Assembly (NCBI RefSeq): GCF_040250305.1
Contig: NZ_CP158190.1
Span: 838,001-902,000, forward strand
Direction: 5' to 3'
Origin: Peribacillus frigoritolerans
GTDB lineage: Bacteria; Bacillota; Bacilli; Bacillales; DSM-1321
DNA length: 64,000 nucleotides
Of this stretch, positions 1 to 8,255 are shown one piece after another. The translations under genes and the position numbers were made by a program. Within the stretch, counting starts at the first letter, position 1. Every line of letters begins with the position of its first letter. Under the pieces are notes generated by a model. That model was not told the origin of the DNA. It searched no databases and saw only the letters and a list, made by a program, of their open reading frames with translations.

Positions 1-51
1 ATATTGTCGGTATTCAACAAAAGGGAGCGGTTCTTTAATAAGAAATGCTTA

Positions 52-137
52 ATGAATTAACAGATGCTTTACTTCATTATCAGGAGCTGATCAGCAGCTC
101 CTTTTCTTATGCAGCTAACAGCTAAAGGGCCAGGACA
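52..137 (+). repeat. THR repeat, full copy
   Basis: Full copy of the dispersed three-hairpin repeat. The middle stem is GGAGCTG/CAGCTCC followed by TTTTCTTATG. It shares this version of the stem with the copy at 16988-17094. Confidence 0.8.
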
Positions 138-180
138 AACAATTAATATGCGAGGTTTTATTCAAGAAGGGTATTTTTTG

Positions 181-218
181 TTGAAAAATAATACTTTTAG
201 TGTAAAATTACACTAAAA
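181..218 (+). promoter_or_regulatory. Promoter with palindromic operator for the XRE gene
   Basis: TTGAAA (181-186) and TAAAAT (203-208) are 16 bases apart and fit a sigma-A promoter. A perfect inverted repeat, TTTTAGTGTAA-aa-TTACACTAAAA (195-218), covers the -10 element. The Shine-Dalgarno AAGGAG follows at 218-223. I infer autorepression by the regulator encoded just downstream. Confidence 0.7.
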
Positions 219-235
219 AGGAGTATTTAGTATAT

Positions 236-730
236 ATGGAAAAAGAAGAATTCATCAATTTAATATCAGAAAAAATGAAACTTGTCCGAACAGAACAAAG
301 CTTTTCTCAAGATAAGATGTCTGAAATTCTAGGGATTTCAAAAAAAACACTAGTTCAAATTGAAAAAAGAAGAACAGAAGCCAATTGGACCACCGTTGTT
401 GCCTTTTGTGCTTTGTTTAATCATAGCCAATTGTTGATATCTTCAATTGGTGACAATCCTGTTGATTTTGTTCAGTTAATTGCTAGCAAAAATGGTGGGA
501 CGCCTAAAGAAAAAACAATGGGTGGTAAGATATGGTGGAAAGAAATCGAGTATAGAGGGGATTTTCGTTTGCAACAAAATTTGATTAGTAACCATTACCG
601 TATATTGGATCAATATGATTATCGTTGGCATAGTTCTTTTGATAAAGAAGAGAGTTTAAGTCGTTTAAATGAATTACAGGATGTGGGGAATATCGAGATA
701 GACAAAGGTATAGGGATATATGAGGAATAA
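236..730 (+). CDS. XRE-family helix-turn-helix regulator
   Basis: A 164-residue DNA-binding protein. Residues about 10-60 form a Cro/C1-type helix-turn-helix (SQDKMSEILGISKKTLVQIE). The remaining 100 residues match no domain I recognise and may sense a ligand or partner. The start is preceded by AAGGAG and by a palindrome over the promoter. The stop overlaps the next gene by 11 bases, so the two are almost certainly translated together, a common regulator plus membrane-protein arrangement. Target genes are unknown. Autoregulation is inferred from the operator. Confidence 0.85.
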   Translation: MEKEEFINLISEKMKLVRTEQSFSQDKMSEILGISKKTLVQIEKRRTEANWTTVVAFCALFNHSQLLISSIGDNPVDFVQLIASKNGGTPKEKTMGGKIWWKEIEYRGDFRLQQNLISNHYRILDQYDYRWHSSFDKEESLSRLNELQDVGNIEIDKGIGIYEE

Positions 731-1112
731 GATTTTGCTTGTTCTAAGAAAAATAGTAATTGGTATTCTAATAGTCTGTTTATACTGTTTTCCTTTTGTT
801 TATTTTTCAATGCACCAAGATTTTGCTAACCGTTCAATGCTTGGCTATTTAATTATGCTTGTAGTGACTTCACTTCTTGCTTTCTTCGGCAAACTCTTTA
901 ATAATTCAATCTCTCTTATTATTGGTAATATATTATCTGTAATAATTTCATTTTATTTTATAAGCGAGATGACAGGGAACGAACGATGGGGTGGCTATTT
1001 TAAGCCATTAACTCCATATCAATTATTAATCTTGGTGAGTTTTTTGAATTTGATTCCTCAGTTCTTCGCTATGAAGTTAGCAAATAGAACCAAAAATAAA
1101 GTTAAAGATTAA
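720..1112 (+). CDS. Small membrane protein coupled to XRE regulator
   Basis: A 130-residue hydrophobic protein with about four predicted membrane segments (near residues 8-28, 42-58, 64-84 and 100-118) and a basic C-terminus. I recognise no catalytic motif. It starts inside the 3' end of the XRE gene, so it lies in the same operon and may work with that regulator, for instance by controlling it from the membrane. That role is inference from context only. Confidence 0.75.
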   Translation: MRNKILLVLRKIVIGILIVCLYCFPFVYFSMHQDFANRSMLGYLIMLVVTSLLAFFGKLFNNSISLIIGNILSVIISFYFISEMTGNERWGGYFKPLTPYQLLILVSFLNLIPQFFAMKLANRTKNKVKD

Positions 1113-1151
1113 TTTGATTAAGAAGAGTAACTTCTTTGAATTAAAAATTAG

Positions 1152-1185
1152 TTCTTTTCTTCTGGAGCTAACAAGGCAGTTTAGG
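1152..1185 (+). repeat. THR repeat, degenerate right part
   Basis: The segment TTCTTTTCTTCTGGAGCTAA followed by CAAGGCAGTTTAGG resembles the U-tract and right hairpin of THR. The left and middle modules are not recognisable. Confidence 0.5.
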
Positions 1186-1260
1186 TGTTTTTAATTATCC
1201 CAATATATAACTGTCTGAATTTTATATCAAATTAATGCTTTGTTGAATTAAACCTGAAAA

Positions 1261-1293
1261 GCTACTCCTAAAGGTTGGTATCTCTGGAGTAGC
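1261..1293 (-). terminator. Terminator of the GntR/MFS operon
   Basis: GCTACTCC (1261-1268) pairs with GGAGTAGC (1286-1293). On the minus strand the stem is followed by TTTTC. It lies just past the stop of the hydrolase gene. Confidence 0.65.
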
Positions 1294-1300
1294 TCCTACT

Positions 1301-2089
1301 TTATAACTTTCTATACTTTTCTGGTACTCTGGAATCGAATATGGGAACATCTTTTCTTATTTGGGGTACTTTTTCTAAATCTAAAGTTGCCTTTAATTCA
1401 CCAACTTCTTGATCTAATTTTTGAACAATGTCTCCCCATGGATCTACAATTTGTGAGCAACCTGCGAATTCCACTCCTAACTTTGTTCCCGTTACATTTG
1501 ATGCAACAACATACATTTGGTTCTCAATTGCGCGCGCACGAAGTAACGTATTCCAATGTGTCTCCCTTGCGAGTGGCCATTCTGCTACGATATGTAGCAC
1601 TTGAATACCTTGTAATGCTAAGTCACGAATAATTTCAGGGAATCGTAAATCGTAACAAATAATAATCCCCATTTTCACACCTTCAAGTTCAAATACTTCC
1701 ACTTGATTATGACCGCCTGTTAAAAACTTGGGTTCATCTAACATCGGAACAAGGTGCATCTTGTCATATGTATGAACAATATCACCTATTCGATTGACAA
1801 TAACTGCACGATTAAAGATATCTTTACCTTCTAGTACGGCAACCGAGCCACCCACCAAGTTTACATTAAACTTCTTAGCCAGTGATTGTAAAAATTCAAT
1901 TGATTGATTACCATCCACTTTGCAGAGTTCTTTCAATTCTTCTAACGCATAACCCGTAGACCACATTTCAGGAAGTACTACAACGTCCAAATCATCACTG
2001 TAGTTAGCTTCTAACCAGCGTTCAATGATTTTCCTATTCTCTTCTGGATTCCCAACTTCTAATTCCATTTGAAATACCAAATAATTCAC
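1301..2089 (-). CDS. Carbon-nitrogen hydrolase (nitrilase superfamily)
   Basis: About 262 residues, normal for Nit2/omega-amidase-type members of the nitrilase superfamily, which hydrolyse amide or nitrile C-N bonds through a Glu-Lys-Cys triad. The triad is visible: E41 (VVLPEMWSTG), K110 (YDKMHLVP) and C145 (IIICYDLRFPE). A GTG at 2098 overlaps the transporter stop as GTGA but abuts the GAGGAG ribosome site. The GTG at 2089 has better spacing and is used here. It is the last gene of a four-gene operon, so it probably processes whatever the transporter imports. The substrate is unknown. Confidence 0.88.
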   Translation of the reverse strand: MNYLVFQMELEVGNPEENRKIIERWLEANYSDDLDVVVLPEMWSTGYALEELKELCKVDGNQSIEFLQSLAKKFNVNLVGGSVAVLEGKDIFNRAVIVNRIGDIVHTYDKMHLVPMLDEPKFLTGGHNQVEVFELEGVKMGIIICYDLRFPEIIRDLALQGIQVLHIVAEWPLARETHWNTLLRARAIENQMYVVASNVTGTKLGVEFAGCSQIVDPWGDIVQKLDQEVGELKATLDLEKVPQIRKDVPIFDSRVPEKYRKL

Positions 2090-2094
2090 ATTAT

Positions 2095-3363
2095 TCACTC
2101 CTCAATATTATTTAGTAACGAAGTATCCGGTTTTACAAACAACCATAATATAGCTGCAATAAACACTGGGATTACAGTTACTCCTAATGTGATATTCCAA
2201 CCAAAATTTTCTGCTAACCATCCACATAATAACGGTGAGACAAATGCTCCTAGATTTCCCCACAAGTTCATCCAACCTGAAACGGACCCTGAAAAGTTTC
2301 TGCCTAAGTCTGTAGCAGAAGCCCAAGAACAAACTACTGTGAATCCTAGTGACCCCAAGCATAATGATAACCATAAAACATTCATATAAGGCGATACTGT
2401 CATAACAGCCAGGTACATTGAAATAATAAATACTATTAAACCTGATATAGCTAACGAAGTTCTAGATATTTGTTTAGAAAAACCTTTACGTACTAAATAA
2501 TCAGAAAGAATACCCCCAGTCATTACCGTTATTAGTATTGCTAACCATGGTAGGCTTGCAGCAAATCCCATTTTACTTAATGAGAATCCTCTATCTTCTA
2601 GTAGATAAGTAGGTAACCAAACTAAAAAGAAAGTAATAATATATAAAACAACAAAATACTGCATTCCTAACGCCCAAAATCTATAGCTTTTTAGAAAAGT
2701 ATTCCATGGTGCTCTAACTTTAGCGGTTTCGACAAGTTCTCTGTCTTCAAGTATATATTCTTTTTCTTGTTCATTTACTAACTTGTGAATTTCAGGATAG
2801 TCTCTAGCTACAATGTACCATACACCTGCAATGATTATTCCAATTAATCCAAAAATATAAAATACAGCTTGCCAGCCAAAATATTGATATATATAAACTG
2901 TAACGATAGGGGCTATAACTGGTCCAAAATATGAACCTGCCAATAGAGCACTAGATGCTCTAGCCTTTTCATCTCTTCTAAACCAGTTTGTATTAAATAC
3001 GGCGTTAGCTGGGAACATTGGTCCTTCACCGATCCCAAAGAAGAATCTCACCATATACAATAGACCGTGAGATTTAACTACACCCGTCAAACCCGTAAAT
3101 ACTGACCACCATACTAGAGCAAAAGTGATCATTTTTCTTGGGCCAAACTTTTCTGCCATAAGTCCTGCTGGAATTTGAACTAACGCGTAACCTAATGAGA
3201 ATAATGATGCAAGCATACCAAACTGAACTTTATCTAAGCCTAAATCATCCATCATTGGTTTTGCTATTATTGAAATATTTGACCTATCCATGTAAGCGAT
3301 TACACCGATGATAAAGAAGAAGAATGCTAGTCCCCATCTAACTTTTGTCGGTTTCTTTTTCAA
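2095..3363 (-). CDS. MFS transporter, anion:cation symporter family
   Basis: A 422-residue, twelve-helix major facilitator protein. The N-terminus (YMDRSNISIIAKPMMDDLGL) and the FGPRKMI loop are typical of the ACS family, which imports organic acid anions such as glucarate, galactonate or phthalate. The start is TTG behind AAGGGGGG. It lies 12 bases after the DUF2848 gene and touches the hydrolase gene, so all are one transcript. Family membership suggests uptake of a carboxylate. Which one cannot be read from sequence. Confidence 0.88.
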   Translation of the reverse strand: MKKKPTKVRWGLAFFFFIIGVIAYMDRSNISIIAKPMMDDLGLDKVQFGMLASLFSLGYALVQIPAGLMAEKFGPRKMITFALVWWSVFTGLTGVVKSHGLLYMVRFFFGIGEGPMFPANAVFNTNWFRRDEKARASSALLAGSYFGPVIAPIVTVYIYQYFGWQAVFYIFGLIGIIIAGVWYIVARDYPEIHKLVNEQEKEYILEDRELVETAKVRAPWNTFLKSYRFWALGMQYFVVLYIITFFLVWLPTYLLEDRGFSLSKMGFAASLPWLAILITVMTGGILSDYLVRKGFSKQISRTSLAISGLIVFIISMYLAVMTVSPYMNVLWLSLCLGSLGFTVVCSWASATDLGRNFSGSVSGWMNLWGNLGAFVSPLLCGWLAENFGWNITLGVTVIPVFIAAILWLFVKPDTSLLNNIEE

Positions 3364-3375
3364 AACAATCCCCCC

Positions 3376-4047
3376 TTAATAAACAATGGAATAATGATGT
3401 TTAATTTTTCTGTTTAATTTGGGGTGTTCAATTTCGTATTCAAATTTATCACCAAAAACAAATCCATTTTTTGTAGGCACGGTACCTGAAAAAATAACAG
3501 TATGTTCTAAATCTTTTTCCCCGAATTTGTCCAGCTTTTCCAATAAAACATCAACCTCTAAAAGAGCTTCTAGTGTGTCTTCTTGATATAAACTTTTTTC
3601 TCCATTTGAAGTAACATAAGAACGTAAAATAATATTATCCCAGTCTTCCTTTAAATCTGCTAATCTCCAAAAGTCAGTTGCAAGAGGTTTATCACATATT
3701 GATTTAGACTTTAAAATATCTTCTTTTTCTACTTCTCGATCTGTATGATCGCTTCCAAGGGTAACCAACCATTCTTTTCCGTCATGGAATAACACATATT
3801 CTGTTTCCCCAGAGGAGAATTTGCTTCCATGACATTCATTAGAAAAATTCAGTTGTTCTATTTTTTGTGGATAAATCATCGGTACATTAGGTGGAGGTGC
3901 AATTCCTAATTCTTTTAATTCATCTATGTGTTCTTGGATCTTTTCTATATTTCTTCCACCATACCCAACAACAATTACTTTATTAATATCAATTTCATGT
4001 TTTTTAACCTCTCCATTAGAAAGATGTAAATTAATTTCTTTTCTCAT
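3376..4047 (-). CDS. DUF2848 family protein
   Basis: A 223-residue protein matching DUF2848 by its N-terminal VGYGGRN and by the HIDELKELGIAPPPNVPMIY segment. The fold is thought to be distantly related to fumarylacetoacetate hydrolases, and the function is unproven. The ATG has GAGGAGG upstream and lies inside the end of the GntR gene (17-base overlap). With an ACS-type importer and a nitrilase-type hydrolase downstream, I infer a lyase or hydrolase step in catabolism of a carboxylated amide or nitrile. Confidence 0.8.
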   Translation of the reverse strand: MRKEINLHLSNGEVKKHEIDINKVIVVGYGGRNIEKIQEHIDELKELGIAPPPNVPMIYPQKIEQLNFSNECHGSKFSSGETEYVLFHDGKEWLVTLGSDHTDREVEKEDILKSKSICDKPLATDFWRLADLKEDWDNIILRSYVTSNGEKSLYQEDTLEALLEVDVLLEKLDKFGEKDLEHTVIFSGTVPTKNGFVFGDKFEYEIEHPKLNRKIKHHYSIVY

Positions 4048-4699
4048 TTGAATTCCTCCTCAATTGATTAACAATTTCATTTTTTGTATTTTCGACATGG
4101 TTATTTGATGCTATCAGAAGTTGATTTATATCTTGTGATTTTAAAGCTTGTACAATTTCTTTATGTTCAGATATTGTTTCCTCAATACGCGACTTTTCAG
4201 TTATTGCTTTTAACCCAAACCATCTAATCTGATCGCCAATTTCCTCAAACCATTTTTCTAATCGCTGGTTTTTAGTTAATAATACAATTTCAGAATGAAA
4301 CTCCTTATCTAATTCAATAAATCTTTGGTGATCTGTTTTATTTTTTTCTTGCTCCTCAATGAAACCTTCCAAAACTTTTATTTGTTCTTCCGTAATATTT
4401 CCACATATTTTCTCTAGTGAGAATCGGTCAAAAATCATTCGTATTTCCATGACTTCAATTACATTTTCTTCTGTAATTTCATTAATAAACGTACCAACTC
4501 GTGGCTTTGAAATTATCCACTTTTCTCTTTCTAATAACGATAGGGATTCTCTTACAGGAGTTCTACTTACACCTAATTTTTCACTGAGGTCTCTTTCATA
4601 TATTGCTTGACCAGGTAGAAGTTCATAATTCAAAATTGATTTCTTAATTGCCTCAAAAGCTATATCTCTTAACGGCATAACTGTCTCTATTTTTTTCAT
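4031..4699 (-). CDS. GntR-family regulator, FCD (FadR-like) subfamily
   Basis: A 222-residue regulator. A winged helix at about residues 5-70 (AIYERDLSEKLGVSRTPVRE) is followed by an all-helical FCD ligand-binding domain (LDKEFHSEIV; later H residues of the metal site, SEHKEIVQAL). An upstream GTG at 4738 has no ribosome site. The ATG at 4699 has GAGGAGG and is preferred. It heads the operon, and a palindrome TGGTATACCA lies just upstream, so autoregulation and control of the downstream catabolic genes are likely. Confidence 0.88.
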   Translation of the reverse strand: MKKIETVMPLRDIAFEAIKKSILNYELLPGQAIYERDLSEKLGVSRTPVRESLSLLEREKWIISKPRVGTFINEITEENVIEVMEIRMIFDRFSLEKICGNITEEQIKVLEGFIEEQEKNKTDHQRFIELDKEFHSEIVLLTKNQRLEKWFEEIGDQIRWFGLKAITEKSRIEETISEHKEIVQALKSQDINQLLIASNNHVENTKNEIVNQLRRNSNEKRN

Positions 4700-4718
4700 T
4701 TTTCCTCCTCTTGGTATG

Positions 4719-4757
4719 TGGTATACCAACTGTATCACATGCCGAAAATTCAGTCAA
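4719..4757 (-). promoter_or_regulatory. Promoter and GntR operator
   Basis: On the minus strand TTGACT (4757-4752) and TACAGT (4734-4729) are 17 bases apart. The perfect palindrome TGGTATACCA (4719-4728) follows directly, with a second half-site TGGTAT at 4712-4717. This fits an FCD-GntR operator. Confidence 0.65.
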
Positions 4758-4783
4758 TTCAAATAATATGTTTTATTCGGTAG

Positions 4784-4826
4784 CCCTTTTCTTAATGAAC
4801 TAAAGGGGCAGGATAGTTGCATAAGG
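4784..4826 (+). repeat. THR repeat, short right-hairpin form
   Basis: CTTAATGAACTAAAGGGGCA with the complementary GATAGTTGCATAAG. Only the right hairpin and its outer arms are present, with no middle terminator stem. Confidence 0.7.
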
Positions 4827-4872
4827 AATGGAGAATATAAGCTATAAAAATTATGAATGCGGGTGATGTTTA

Positions 4873-5346
4873 TTGAAATTTCCTAAAGGAGTAACTGGTT
4901 TTTATAATGTAAAACATAATAAGCCACCAACAATTGATAGGAAACAATTTAAACAGCAATGTTTTAGTATCATTAAAAGGAATAACGGAAAAGTGTTGGC
5001 ATTCATCGAACCACAGTTTCCAACTAATTTTTTAAATGTCGAAGTTAAAGTTTTTAATAAACATTTGCATATATTGCTTAATGAACATTATCCTTTTTTA
5101 GCTTTTGCTTCTTTTGTTGATTTTGAAAATATTAAATTTATTGATGAACCCGAATTATTGAAACAGTTTAGTCCTTTTTATAGGGTTTTGAGTATGGAGG
5201 AACTTAACAAACCATTATACATTAAAGAGAGTACTGGAAAGATTATTTTAGAAAATGATAATGAATTGAACAGTGCTGAATTGGAACAAATAGCGTATTG
5301 GAAGCCAAAAAGTTCTGGAGAGGTAATCTTTAACTTTTGGGATTAG
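4873..5346 (+). CDS. Conserved hypothetical protein
   Basis: A 157-residue soluble protein that I do not recognise. It has no signal peptide, membrane segment or obvious catalytic motif. The C-terminus is acidic and ends in NFWD. The start is TTG, seven bases after GGGTGA. An ATG slightly upstream is in another frame. It stands alone between two THR repeats and is probably monocistronic. Small acidic proteins like this are sometimes immunity proteins, but nothing here proves it. Confidence 0.6.
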   Translation: MKFPKGVTGFYNVKHNKPPTIDRKQFKQQCFSIIKRNNGKVLAFIEPQFPTNFLNVEVKVFNKHLHILLNEHYPFLAFASFVDFENIKFIDEPELLKQFSPFYRVLSMEELNKPLYIKESTGKIILENDNELNSAELEQIAYWKPKSSGEVIFNFWD

Positions 5347-5360
5347 ATCTAATAACGCTA

Positions 5361-5449
5361 TTGAACAAACAGGTACGTTAGCTTAAGAAGAGCTATCTTT
5401 AAGGTAGCTCTTTCTTATGGCACTAAAGGGGCAGAATAGTTCAACAAGG
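5361..5449 (+). repeat. THR repeat, full copy
   Basis: The middle stem is AGAGCTATC/GGTAGCTCT, a paired-change variant of the usual AGCTGTC/GGCAGCT. The right hairpin is CTAAA-ggggcag-AATAG. It probably terminates the preceding gene. Confidence 0.75.
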
Positions 5450-5584
5450 ATTTTTGGTAAAAACATAATAATATTTATATTATTCATAAAAAGAACACTT
5501 CTTAAGTTAGAATATAGAGATACTGTAAATAAAAATACTTTAAATATAAGTAGGTAAACAAATAAGAAAAAATGAGGGGAAATT

Positions 5585-6010
5585 ATGAAAACTTATCCTT
5601 TAACAGAAAATGATTTTAAATTAATTGATGAAGCTAAAAGTAAAATTACTCATCTCTATGAAGATGATAGGCATCATGTAGGAGCAGCGTTAAAAACAAA
5701 GTCAGGAAATATTGTTTCTGCGGTACATATAGAAGCATACATTGGACGGATTACAGTATGTGCTGAAGCTATCGCGATTGGAAATGCAATTTCAAACGGA
5801 GAAAAATACTTTGATACAATTGTTGCCGTTAGACATCCTTATTCCGATGAAAAAAATAGAGAGTTAAGAGTAGTTAGTCCGTGTGGGATGTGTAGGGAAC
5901 TAATCTCCGATTATTCACCAGATTGTTTTGTTGTTTTAGATATAGATGGCGAGTTACAGAAAACTAAAATTGGTGAACTAATTCCACTAAAATATAGTCG
6001 CGAATCATAA
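5585..6010 (+). CDS. bsr: Blasticidin S deaminase (Bsr-like cytidine deaminase)
   Basis: A 141-residue zinc deaminase. The cytidine deaminase motifs are intact: CAEA (Cys ligand and catalytic Glu) and PCGMC (two further Cys ligands). The protein closely follows what I remember of Bsr from Bacillus cereus K55-S1, including LYEDDRHHVGAA, HIEAYIGR, VAVRHPYSDE and LISDYSPDCF, and it is nearly the same length (140 residues there). That enzyme deaminates the cytosine of blasticidin S and inactivates it. Ordinary Cdd proteins lack most of these segments. It has its own GAGGGGAA ribosome site and is followed by a THR repeat. Confidence 0.88.
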   Translation: MKTYPLTENDFKLIDEAKSKITHLYEDDRHHVGAALKTKSGNIVSAVHIEAYIGRITVCAEAIAIGNAISNGEKYFDTIVAVRHPYSDEKNRELRVVSPCGMCRELISDYSPDCFVVLDIDGELQKTKIGELIPLKYSRES

Positions 6011-6018
6011 ATGAAAAA

Positions 6019-6113
6019 CCTTAATGAACTAACGGGTGCTTTAGCTGAAGATCGGAGCTGTCTTTAAGGCAGCTTTTTCTTATGGAACTAACGTGGCAGT
6101 TTAGTTGAATAAG
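6019..6113 (+). repeat. THR repeat, full copy
   Basis: Close to consensus, with outer arms CTTAATGAACTAAC and TTTAGTTGAATAAG. It lies directly after the blasticidin deaminase gene, and its middle hairpin plus TTTTTC is the only evident terminator. Confidence 0.85.
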
Positions 6114-6268
6114 CTTAGTGTATTCACAAAGCGCCATAACAACTGATGGAACCTTGCTAGGATTGGTTTTTTAGGGTGTTTCTATGATTAATCTTTAAAA
6201 TATTTTACAGAGATTATTCCCTTTTCCGTTTAGGTAAATTTTGGTAATATAGGGGTAGGGGTGATATT

Positions 6269-6568
6269 TTGGAAAACCAAAAAGTTAATAAACAAGCAGC
6301 TATACCAATGATATTGACTGTAGTTTTAGTGATTGCTGCACTACTAGTTTTTTATATCGGCAGATTTTTCCCAAACTCGGATTTAAGGATACCCATTTTT
6401 TTATTTTTTATAATTGATATTGGATTTTTAGTAGCTCTGATTTTGGGAATCAAGACAAAGCAATTTGGTATAAGAGTAATCAGTGTTATATCGAATAGCA
6501 TATTTTTTATCGCTTTAACTCTTTTTACTTTGGCCCTAACTTTAGCCTATGGGATTTCGGAACCATAA
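6269..6568 (+). CDS. Small membrane protein
   Basis: A 99-residue hydrophobic protein with three likely membrane helices (about residues 12-30, 40-60 and 70-92) and a short charged N-terminus. The start is TTG behind GGGGTGAT. I recognise no family or motif. It is a single gene between two THR repeats. Confidence 0.6.
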   Translation: MENQKVNKQAAIPMILTVVLVIAALLVFYIGRFFPNSDLRIPIFLFFIIDIGFLVALILGIKTKQFGIRVISVISNSIFFIALTLFTLALTLAYGISEP

Positions 6569-6600
6569 AAGGCATTATGAGAATAGGAGACAATAATAAT

Positions 6601-6697
6601 GAGAAGAAATGTACTTAAACTAACGGGTGCGTTAGCTGAAGATCGGGGCTGTCTTTAAGGCAGCTTTTTCTTATGGAACTAAGGGCGCAGGTTAGTT
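6601..6697 (+). repeat. THR repeat with 5' prefix
   Basis: Full copy. It carries the extra upstream box GAGAAGAAATGTACTTAAAC seen in a subset of copies. Confidence 0.8.
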
Positions 6698-6742
6698 TTA
6701 TATGAAATATCTACTATAGATGAATCAAACAGAAAAAACTAG

Positions 6743-6786
6743 AGGCTGTCGAGGGTTTCTCGACAGCCTGAAGAGCTTTTCAGCTC
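6743..6786 (-). terminator. Double hairpin terminator
   Basis: AGGCTGTCGA (6743-6752) pairs with TCGACAGCCT (6760-6769), next to a small stem GAGCT/AGCTC (6773-6786). Read on the minus strand it ends in AGTTTTTTC, downstream of the small minus-strand gene at 6803. Confidence 0.65.
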
Positions 6787-6802
6787 CTTTTTATTTTTGC
6801 GA

Positions 6803-6988
6803 TTATACTTCTTTTTTTACATATATTCTGTTAATTAATCCGACTATGCTAATAAAAATCATGGCAGCCACATTAGTAACTATATTAAATTGTTCATTAT
6901 CACTAAAAACATTAACAACGCAAACTACGAAAAAAATAACTAATAAGATGTTTTTGTAGTTATTTGCAATAGTTTTGATAGTAAACAT
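6803..6988 (-). CDS. Small membrane peptide
   Basis: A 61-residue protein with two hydrophobic helices (about residues 14-30 and 36-54) and a basic C-terminus, IYVKKEV. The family is unknown. The ATG follows GAAAGG without a normal gap, so the exact start is uncertain. A strong minus-strand terminator just past the stop supports a real gene. The overlapping plus-strand frame lacks a ribosome site. Confidence 0.5.
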   Translation of the reverse strand: MFTIKTIANNYKNILLVIFFVVCVVNVFSDNEQFNIVTNVAAMIFISIVGLINRIYVKKEV

Positions 6989-7028
6989 CCTTTCTTTATT
7001 ATCATTATTCTATTATACATAGCGAAGA

Positions 7029-7120
7029 TTGTGAAGAAATGCACTTAAACTAACGGGTGCGTTAGCTGAAGATCGGTGCTGTCTTTTAGATAGCTTTTTC
7101 TTGTGGAAATAAAGGGCAAA
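7029..7120 (+). repeat. THR repeat with 5' prefix
   Basis: Carries the prefix TTGTGAAGAAATGCACTTAA. The middle stem is GCTGTC/GATAGC. The right hairpin is decayed (AAATAAAGGGCAAAATATTT). Confidence 0.75.
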
Positions 7121-7137
7121 ATATTTGGGGGTGTAAA

Positions 7138-7671
7138 TTGTTATATAGTCCAAAATGGAGTAAAGCAAAAAAACGTTTATCGAGTTTTCTATGTGAGCCA
7201 TTGCGTTCTAGAGTGGATTTTCAAGTTATCAATTACCGTAAAGCTCATGATCAATTAGGCAGAGCTATAATTACCGTTGATAAAGTGGAAATATTAAGTA
7301 TGTGTACAATTACAGCTGAAAGAGAAGAGTTTTATAGAGAAAGTGACATACGAGCCAAATCTAATCAGTATAACGATGATGATGTAACTGAAAATCTAGC
7401 TTTACAAGATCAAGCTCATAAAATGCTTAAAGCAGATGGAATTTATGGTCAATATGATTTTTTCTTTGCAATAGAAAAATACTTTAACTCTCCAATTGAG
7501 GAATTAATAAAGTCTTCGGATACTTTGATTAGAATTCTTTGTCTATTAGATCGTCGTATAGGAAAAAGAACACTACTCAAGATGGAAGAAACAATTTTAA
7601 AAGAGCATGAACTTATTCAATATTTTTATAAACTACGTTGTGATGTAGAAAATATAAAAGTTATCATATAG
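7138..7671 (+). CDS. Conserved protein, SF0329-type family
   Basis: A 177-residue cytoplasmic protein. The start (WSKAKKRLSSFLCEPLRSRV) and VNYRKAHDQLGRAIITVD-like segment match, from memory, a conserved Firmicutes family annotated as SF0329. A later conserved piece is LLDRRIGKRTLLKM. The function is unknown and I see no catalytic motif. It starts with TTG after GGGGGTG. The upstream THR copy ends only 18 bases before the start, so the leader is essentially the repeat. Confidence 0.65.
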   Translation: MLYSPKWSKAKKRLSSFLCEPLRSRVDFQVINYRKAHDQLGRAIITVDKVEILSMCTITAEREEFYRESDIRAKSNQYNDDDVTENLALQDQAHKMLKADGIYGQYDFFFAIEKYFNSPIEELIKSSDTLIRILCLLDRRIGKRTLLKMEETILKEHELIQYFYKLRCDVENIKVII

Positions 7672-7786
7672 TTCACTTATATAGGTGACAAGTACCATCC
7701 TTTGGGAAGTAGTTCAAGAATTTATGAGAGTAATAACCAAAAATCATTTTTGAGCTTAGCGATTTTTTATTAAACCAATGGCTTTT

Positions 7787-7821
7787 CTTAATGAACTATC
7801 GGGGCAGTTTAGTTCATTAAG
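7787..7821 (+). repeat. THR repeat, compact 35-base palindrome
   Basis: CTTAATGAACTA at the left is the reverse complement of TAGTTCATTAAG at the right apart from one end base, with TCGGGGCAGTT between. This is the minimal form of the element: outer arms and loop, no middle stem. Confidence 0.75.
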
Positions 7822-7950
7822 ATGATATAATAAAATTACAGGGATTAAATGTAAGTACCTTGTTCCACTAACAGCTTCAAGAGTTGAGGAATATATGATT
7901 AAATTGAACTTTATCACTTAAGGAATTATAGTTGAGGAGTCCAAAAGTAA

Positions 7951-8238
7951 ATGGAATTATACCCCAAACGAACCGAAAAATATAAAAGGAAACAGCCTCC
8001 AGGTATTTTGTTTTTTTTTGGAAGTTGTTATCTATTAACTGAATTACTTCCTATCCAATATAGGAACATATGGACAACATTGGGTGTATCCCTGGGTATA
8101 TCTCTTATTGTTATTATTACTCTTTTTGTAGTTATTGATAGAATAAAGGGCTGGTATTATACAAAGTGGATTGTGTTTATTCTTATTTTTATATTGGGTG
8201 TAGGTTTATATATCTTCAATGACATAAATGGGAATTGA
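7951..8238 (+). CDS. Small membrane protein
   Basis: A 95-residue protein with a basic N-terminus (YPKRTEKYKRKQPP) and two to three hydrophobic helices (about residues 18-36, 44-62 and 70-88). It has a GAGGAG ribosome site. No family is recognised. It stands alone between THR copies. Confidence 0.6.
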   Translation: MELYPKRTEKYKRKQPPGILFFFGSCYLLTELLPIQYRNIWTTLGVSLGISLIVIITLFVVIDRIKGWYYTKWIVFILIFILGVGLYIFNDINGN

Positions 8239-8255
8239 AATACCACTATTCTAAT

